Shown here one piece after another: positions 60,184-64,000 of a stretch of 64,000 bases of DNA. The notes beneath the pieces were generated by a model. It was given only the letters and a program-made list of their open reading frames with translations. It made no database searches and was not told where the DNA came from. The position numbers were made by a program, and so were the translations under genes. Source of the DNA: Erysipelotrichaceae bacterium. Its GTDB lineage: Bacteria > Bacillota_I > Bacilli_A > Erysipelotrichales > Erysipelotrichaceae. Numbering within the stretch: position 1 is the stretch's first letter; each line of letters opens with the position of its first letter. The stretch spans positions 1 through 64,000 of the forward strand of contig JAFYHT010000038.1 of assembly GCA_017539025.1 (NCBI GenBank). The letters are read 5' to 3'.

Positions 60184-61230
60184 ATGATGAAACAAGATAA
60201 AAGAAGAAATTCAAGCGTAGAACTGTTAAGGATCATATCAATGTTATTGATCATAGCTCAACATTACGTCTATCATGGCGGCTATGAAAGATCGATCTTT
60301 CTGAACGTTTCAGCAAACATCGTTTATCTCAAGATATTGAGCGTTTTCGGTTATTCGGCATGTACGGTCTTTGCGCTGATCACAGGATTTTATCAGATCA
60401 AAGCAGATACGGAAAACAGGTTCTATAAACGGCTGATCCCATTGATTGCGCAGACACTGTTTTATTCGGTTTCTATTGCGTTGTTTTTATCTGTTACAAA
60501 ACTGGTGCATATCTCAGTTAAGGAGTTGATCAGACAGTTTTTATCACCATTATGTGGAAACTGGTATGTAGCCTTTTATATCCTGACTTTTCTCTTTATT
60601 CCGTTCATCAATCCTTTTCTCATTAATATGAAAAAGGGAGAGTACAGAAAGATGCTGATGATCATTACAGTCATGTTTATCGGTGTTCAGAGTATTCTTG
60701 GTGATATTTATGATCTCAGCAATTTTGATTTCATGCTGATTTCATACTTCTTCGGAGCGTATATCAGACTCTATCCGGAAGATTTTGCTTACAACAACAG
60801 GATCAACTTGCTGATCACGTTAGTTTTATTTATCGGGATCGCTGCATCGATCCCTGCCATGGATCTTCTTGGAAAGATGACCGGAAATATCAAATTCGTA
60901 GAGAATGATACTTTCATGGTCCGCTGGAACATCCTTCCGTCTTTTGCGTTATCGCTTTTTGCTTTCTTATATGCGCTCAGAAAGGATTTCTGCAATTCTT
61001 TCATCAATCTGATCGCTTCAACTGTTTTAGGAGTATATCTGATCCATGACGGATTGTTGGGAGTACTGATCTGGCAAGATATCTCTCCAAATATCGAATA
61101 TGTCAATAACCCTTATCTGCATTCGATCGTAAAGATCCTTGCGGTGTTTATAATTTGTTCTCTGATCGATCTGATCAGACAGTTCTTCTTAGAGAAACCA
61201 TTCCTTAAGCTGATCAACAGAACAAAATAG
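60184..61230 (+). CDS. Acyltransferase 3 family membrane protein
   Basis: A 348-residue polytopic protein. NSSVELLRIISMLLIIAQHY is the acyltransferase-3 first helix with the conserved Arg and His; FALITGFYQIK follows; about ten helices, with HDGLLGVLIW and FLEKPFLKLINR near the end. It resembles WecH/OafB-like O-acetyltransferases. A GTG at 60181 overlaps the previous stop, and ATG codons follow at 60184 and 60187. Third protein of this family in the window, so several acyl modifications are expected. Confidence 0.85.
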   Translation: MMKQDKRRNSSVELLRIISMLLIIAQHYVYHGGYERSIFLNVSANIVYLKILSVFGYSACTVFALITGFYQIKADTENRFYKRLIPLIAQTLFYSVSIALFLSVTKLVHISVKELIRQFLSPLCGNWYVAFYILTFLFIPFINPFLINMKKGEYRKMLMIITVMFIGVQSILGDIYDLSNFDFMLISYFFGAYIRLYPEDFAYNNRINLLITLVLFIGIAASIPAMDLLGKMTGNIKFVENDTFMVRWNILPSFALSLFAFLYALRKDFCNSFINLIASTVLGVYLIHDGLLGVLIWQDISPNIEYVNNPYLHSIVKILAVFIICSLIDLIRQFFLEKPFLKLINRTK

Positions 61231-61269
61231 AATGCCTGAACAGGTAATAGGGCATAGTCTATAAAATAA

Positions 61270-61278
61270 TGTTAAAAT
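61270..61278 (+). promoter_or_regulatory. Extended -10 for the nonulosonate-type operon
   Basis: TGTTAAAAT, followed by an AAGAGG ribosome binding site (61291-61296) and the ATG at 61306. No clear -35. Confidence 0.45.
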
Positions 61279-61305
61279 AATAGCGAAAAAAAGAGGTTTT
61301 TTGTT

Positions 61306-62286
61306 ATGGGCAAAATCTTGGTAACAGGTGCAGAAGGCTTTATCGGAAGCCATTTGACTGAATTATTAGTAAAAGAAGGTTTTGATGTCAGGGCGATGGT
61401 CCAGTACAACTCTTTCAATAACTGGGGCTGGATCGATACTTTTGACAAAGAAATCAAAGATAAACTGGATATCTTTTTGGGCGATGTCAGAGATCCCAAT
61501 GGTGTAAAAGTAGCGATGCAGGATTGCGATGCAGTATTTCATCTGGCTGCATTGATCGCTATTCCGTATTCATATCATTCACCTGATATGTATGTCGATA
61601 CCAATATCAAAGGAACATTGAATATCTTACAGGCAACCAGAGATCTTGGTACAAAAAGGATATTAGTGACTTCAACAAGCGAAGTTTACGGTACTGCAAA
61701 ATACGTCCCGATCGATGAGAATCATCCGTATCAGGGACAGTCACCTTATTCTGCGACCAAGATCGGTGCAGACAGGCTCGCAGAATCGTTCTACAGGAGT
61801 TTTAACCTGCCTGTAACGATCGTTAGACCTTTCAACACTTATGGACCAAGACAATCCGCAAGAGCTGTCATACCGACGATAATCACCCAATTATTGAGCG
61901 GTATGGAAGAGATCAAGTTAGGATCCTTAAGTCCAACCAGAGATTTCAACTATGTCAAGGATACCGCAAGAGGATTCTTAGAGATCTACAGATCTGATAA
62001 GACGATCGGTGAAGAGATCAATATTGCGACTCAGAAAGAGATTTCGATCGGAGATCTGGCAAATGAACTGATCAGACAGATCAATCCGAACGCGAAGATC
62101 ATCTGTGATGAACAAAGAGTCCGTCCTGAAAAATCGGAAGTCAACAGATTATTAGGTTCAAATGAAAAGATCAAGAGATTAACGAACTGGAAACCGCAGT
62201 ATACCTTTGAAGAAGGTCTAGCAGAGACCATTGAATTCTTAAAAAGCAATCTGGATAAATATAAAGCCGATATCTATAACTTATAG
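61306..62286 (+). CDS. legB: NAD-dependent nucleotide-sugar 4,6-dehydratase (LegB-like)
   Basis: A 326-residue extended SDR. KILVTGAEGFIGSHLTELLV is the NAD loop; VFHLAALIAIPYSYHSPDMY and TSTSEVYGTAKYVPIDENHP lead to the YSATKIGADRLAESFYRSFN catalytic Tyr-Lys; ARAVIPTIITQLLSG and RPEKSEVNRLLGSNEKIK are typical of LegB. LegB dehydrates GDP- or UDP-GlcNAc in the legionaminic acid route. AAGAGG lies 9 bases before the ATG. It is followed by PseA-like and PtmE-like genes, as in legionaminate loci. Confidence 0.87.
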   Translation: MGKILVTGAEGFIGSHLTELLVKEGFDVRAMVQYNSFNNWGWIDTFDKEIKDKLDIFLGDVRDPNGVKVAMQDCDAVFHLAALIAIPYSYHSPDMYVDTNIKGTLNILQATRDLGTKRILVTSTSEVYGTAKYVPIDENHPYQGQSPYSATKIGADRLAESFYRSFNLPVTIVRPFNTYGPRQSARAVIPTIITQLLSGMEEIKLGSLSPTRDFNYVKDTARGFLEIYRSDKTIGEEINIATQKEISIGDLANELIRQINPNAKIICDEQRVRPEKSEVNRLLGSNEKIKRLTNWKPQYTFEEGLAETIEFLKSNLDKYKADIYNL

Positions 62287-62297
62287 GAGAAAAGATT

Positions 62298-63413
62298 ATG
62301 AAGTATTGCAAGAAATGCGTCATGCCTGATACCAGGCCGGGGATCACTTTCAATGAAGAAGGTGTCTGTTCAGCATGTCAGTCGATCGAAAGAAGAAAAA
62401 CCATCGACTGGAATGCAAGATGGAAGGAATTTGAAGCGATCTGTGATAAATACAGAGGAATGAATGGCGACGGCTATGACTGCGCTGTCGCTGTATCCGG
62501 AGGCAAGGATTCTCATTATCAGGTCTATCTGATGAAGGAAGTCATGCATATGAATCCGATCCTTTTCTCTGTGGAAGACAACTTCCCGATGACAAATGCC
62601 GGTATTCATAACATCCAGAATCTTTCAGAAGAATTCGGATGCAACATCATTTCGATCAAGCCTGACCGCAAGGCTCAGAAGAAACTGATGAGATATATGT
62701 TTGAAAAGTATGGCAAGCCGACCTGGTATGTCGACAGGCTGATCTATACTTATCCTTTACTGATGGCTCATAAGTTCAATACGCCTTTACTGGTATATGG
62801 TGAGAATGTTTCCTATGAATATGGCGGAGCTGACTATGAAGAAACATATTCCGCAAGAGAACAGCTGAACAACGGTGTTGCTTCAGGCGTTGACGAACAG
62901 GAACTGATCGACAACGCAGGAGTAACAGTTCAGGACCTGGTATTGACCAGAGCACCATCAAGAGAAGTACTGGATTCTCTGGATCCGATCTATATTTCCT
63001 ATTTCGTGCAATGGAATTCAGTCAAGAACTATGAATTTGCGAAAAAACGCGGATTCCATGATCTGATCCATGAATGGGACAGGACTCAGTGCGTAGACTG
63101 GTGGGATCAGGTCGATTCCAGAGCCTATATGGTTCACCCATGGCTCAAGTATCCGAAGTTTGGCCACGCCAATGCGACTGACTATGCGGCAAGACTGGTA
63201 CGCTATGGGATGATCACCAGAGAAGAAGCGATTCAGCTTGTAAAAGAACGTGACCACAGACTGGATCCTTTATGTGTGAGAGATTTCTGTGAATTCTGCG
63301 GATATACCGAGACGGAATTCTGGAACATCATCGATTCCTTATACAACAGAGACCTCTTTGAAAAGAACGAAAGAGATGAATGGGTCTTAAAACACCCGGT
63401 CTGGGAAGAATAA
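62298..63413 (+). CDS. N-acetyl-sugar amidotransferase (PseA/WbpG-like)
   Basis: A 371-residue enzyme with an N-terminal zinc-binding-like region (YCKKCVMPDTRPGITF, VCSACQ) and an adenine nucleotide alpha hydrolase core CAVAVSGGKDSHYQVYLMK (PP-loop, about residue 65). PNRK-type end region RDHRLDPLCVRDFCEFCGYT adds further cysteines. The family converts an N-acetyl group of nonulosonic acids or acetamido uronic acids to acetamidino using ammonia. In this place it may produce an acetamidino legionaminate derivative. GGAGAAAAG precedes the ATG. Confidence 0.9.
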   Translation: MKYCKKCVMPDTRPGITFNEEGVCSACQSIERRKTIDWNARWKEFEAICDKYRGMNGDGYDCAVAVSGGKDSHYQVYLMKEVMHMNPILFSVEDNFPMTNAGIHNIQNLSEEFGCNIISIKPDRKAQKKLMRYMFEKYGKPTWYVDRLIYTYPLLMAHKFNTPLLVYGENVSYEYGGADYEETYSAREQLNNGVASGVDEQELIDNAGVTVQDLVLTRAPSREVLDSLDPIYISYFVQWNSVKNYEFAKKRGFHDLIHEWDRTQCVDWWDQVDSRAYMVHPWLKYPKFGHANATDYAARLVRYGMITREEAIQLVKERDHRLDPLCVRDFCEFCGYTETEFWNIIDSLYNRDLFEKNERDEWVLKHPVWEE

Positions 63414-63414
63414 G

Positions 63415-64000
63415 ATGGAGTACAGAGAACTGCTGATCAGTAAAGAAAAATCGATCAAAGAGGCAATGGCGCAGATCGGATCATCGGGACCGAAGATCCT
63501 TTTCGTTGTTGAAAACGAAAAGCTTTTAGGTTCTCTGACGGATGGTGATATCAGAAGATATCTGATGGCAGGCGGCAAGATCGAAGATTCAGTCTATGAT
63601 GCCTGCAACAGACAACCAAAAAAGATCGCTCATTCTCTTGAAGAAGCAAGAGGGATGTTGAGCAAGCATTTTATCGCGATCCCGATCACAGACGAAAACA
63701 ACAAGATCACAGATATCTATATCGGCAGCAGTTCCTATAAAGAAATATATGATCAGATCGATGTTCCTGTCGTGATCAATGCCGGCGGCAAGGGAACAAG
63801 ACTGGAGCCTTTTACCAAGGTCCTTCCAAAGCCTCTGATCCCGGTCGGGGATTTGCCGATCATTGAACATATCATGCGACGCTATGAGCAGTTTGGATGC
63901 AAGAGATTCAGTCTGATCGTCAACTACAAGAAAGAGCTGATCAAAACGTATTTCAAAGAAATTGAAAACAAGTATCAGATAAACTGGTTTGATGAAGAAG
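63415..64000 (+). CDS. CBS-domain nucleotidyltransferase (PtmE-like), truncated by the window
   Basis: An open frame of 195 codons with no stop before the window ends. Residues 1-115 form a CBS-domain pair (KILFVVENEKLLGSLTDGDIRR, HFIAIPITDENNKI), and from about 120 a nucleotidyltransferase begins with VPVVINAGGKGTRLEPFTKV, followed by LPKPLIPVGDLPIIEHIMRR. This is the order of PtmE, the GlcN-1-P guanylyltransferase of the Campylobacter legionaminic acid route. It starts 1 base after the amidotransferase stop. The 3' end is missing from this window only because of the cut. Confidence 0.88.
   Translation, partial: MEYRELLISKEKSIKEAMAQIGSSGPKILFVVENEKLLGSLTDGDIRRYLMAGGKIEDSVYDACNRQPKKIAHSLEEARGMLSKHFIAIPITDENNKITDIYIGSSSYKEIYDQIDVPVVINAGGKGTRLEPFTKVLPKPLIPVGDLPIIEHIMRRYEQFGCKRFSLIVNYKKELIKTYFKEIENKYQINWFDEE

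Noticed and set aside
1..64000. CRISPR arrays, insertion sequences, phage genes, tRNA or rRNA genes.
   Set aside because: No direct-repeat arrays, transposase or integrase frames, or RNA gene signatures were seen on reading, apart from the ribozyme.

Overview
The window looks like part of a Bacillota chromosome with modest GC content, possibly of the Erysipelotrichia type. That rests on Firmicutes-type surface proteins, mostly GGAGG ribosome binding sites, a GlcN6P ribozyme and a CpsB-type capsule phosphatase; no 16S or tRNA gene is present to confirm it. Almost everything encoded here serves cell-surface polysaccharide synthesis.

Region 1 (3-19323) is a Wzx/Wzy-type capsule or exopolysaccharide locus: CpsB-like phosphatase, membrane 4,6-dehydratase, a membrane-anchored aminotransferase fusion, GNAT acetyltransferase, ATP-grasp ligase, initiating phosphoglycosyl transferase, five glycosyltransferases, two acetyl/acyltransferases, a Wzy-like polymerase, a CapA-like protein, a Wzx flippase and a TupA-like ATP-grasp protein. 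From about 5.1 to 19.3 kb the DNA is visibly AT-richer and almost lacks GATC, unlike both flanks, as expected for a swapped serotype-specific block.

Region 2 (19.4-22.5 kb) is an amino-sugar supply operon led by a convincing glmS-class GlcN6P ribozyme. It encodes not GlmS but a left-handed beta-helix acetyltransferase, NagB and GlmM. The control logic suggests that NagB makes GlcN6P here.

Region 3 (22.6-30.3 kb) holds a 1459-residue repeat, coiled-coil, membrane and DUF6273-like protein, a GT8 enzyme on the opposite strand, and a secreted repeat protein with a sortase-like IPVTG but no membrane anchor.

Region 4 (30.4-38.8 kb) is a second set of polysaccharide genes: two GT2 enzymes, a flippase (minus strand), a second initiating transferase, a DUF4422 protein, UDP-galactopyranose mutase, a second polymerase and a propeller-like lipoprotein.

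Region 5 (38.8-47.2 kb) is unusual: a divergent AroE-like dehydrogenase, a membrane alpha/beta hydrolase, a translationally coupled minus-strand operon of acyl-activating enzyme, DAHP synthase, dehydroquinate synthase and Gfo/Idh oxidoreductase, and an ATP-grasp ligase. It may make and activate a dehydroquinate-derived group for the surface glycans.

Region 6 (47.2-61.2 kb) combines two GtrB/ArnC-like polyprenyl-phosphate sugar transferases, an ArnE/ArnF-like SMR pair, three polytopic proteins (GT-C candidates), two acyltransferases and a deoxyamino-sugar cassette. The cassette is a 2,3-dehydratase, a ketoreductase, an SDR and a WecE-like aminotransferase. This fits addition of modified sugar branches outside the membrane. 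Region 7 (61.3 kb to the end) begins a legionaminic-acid-like locus: LegB-like dehydratase, PseA-like amidotransferase and a truncated CBS-nucleotidyltransferase of PtmE type.
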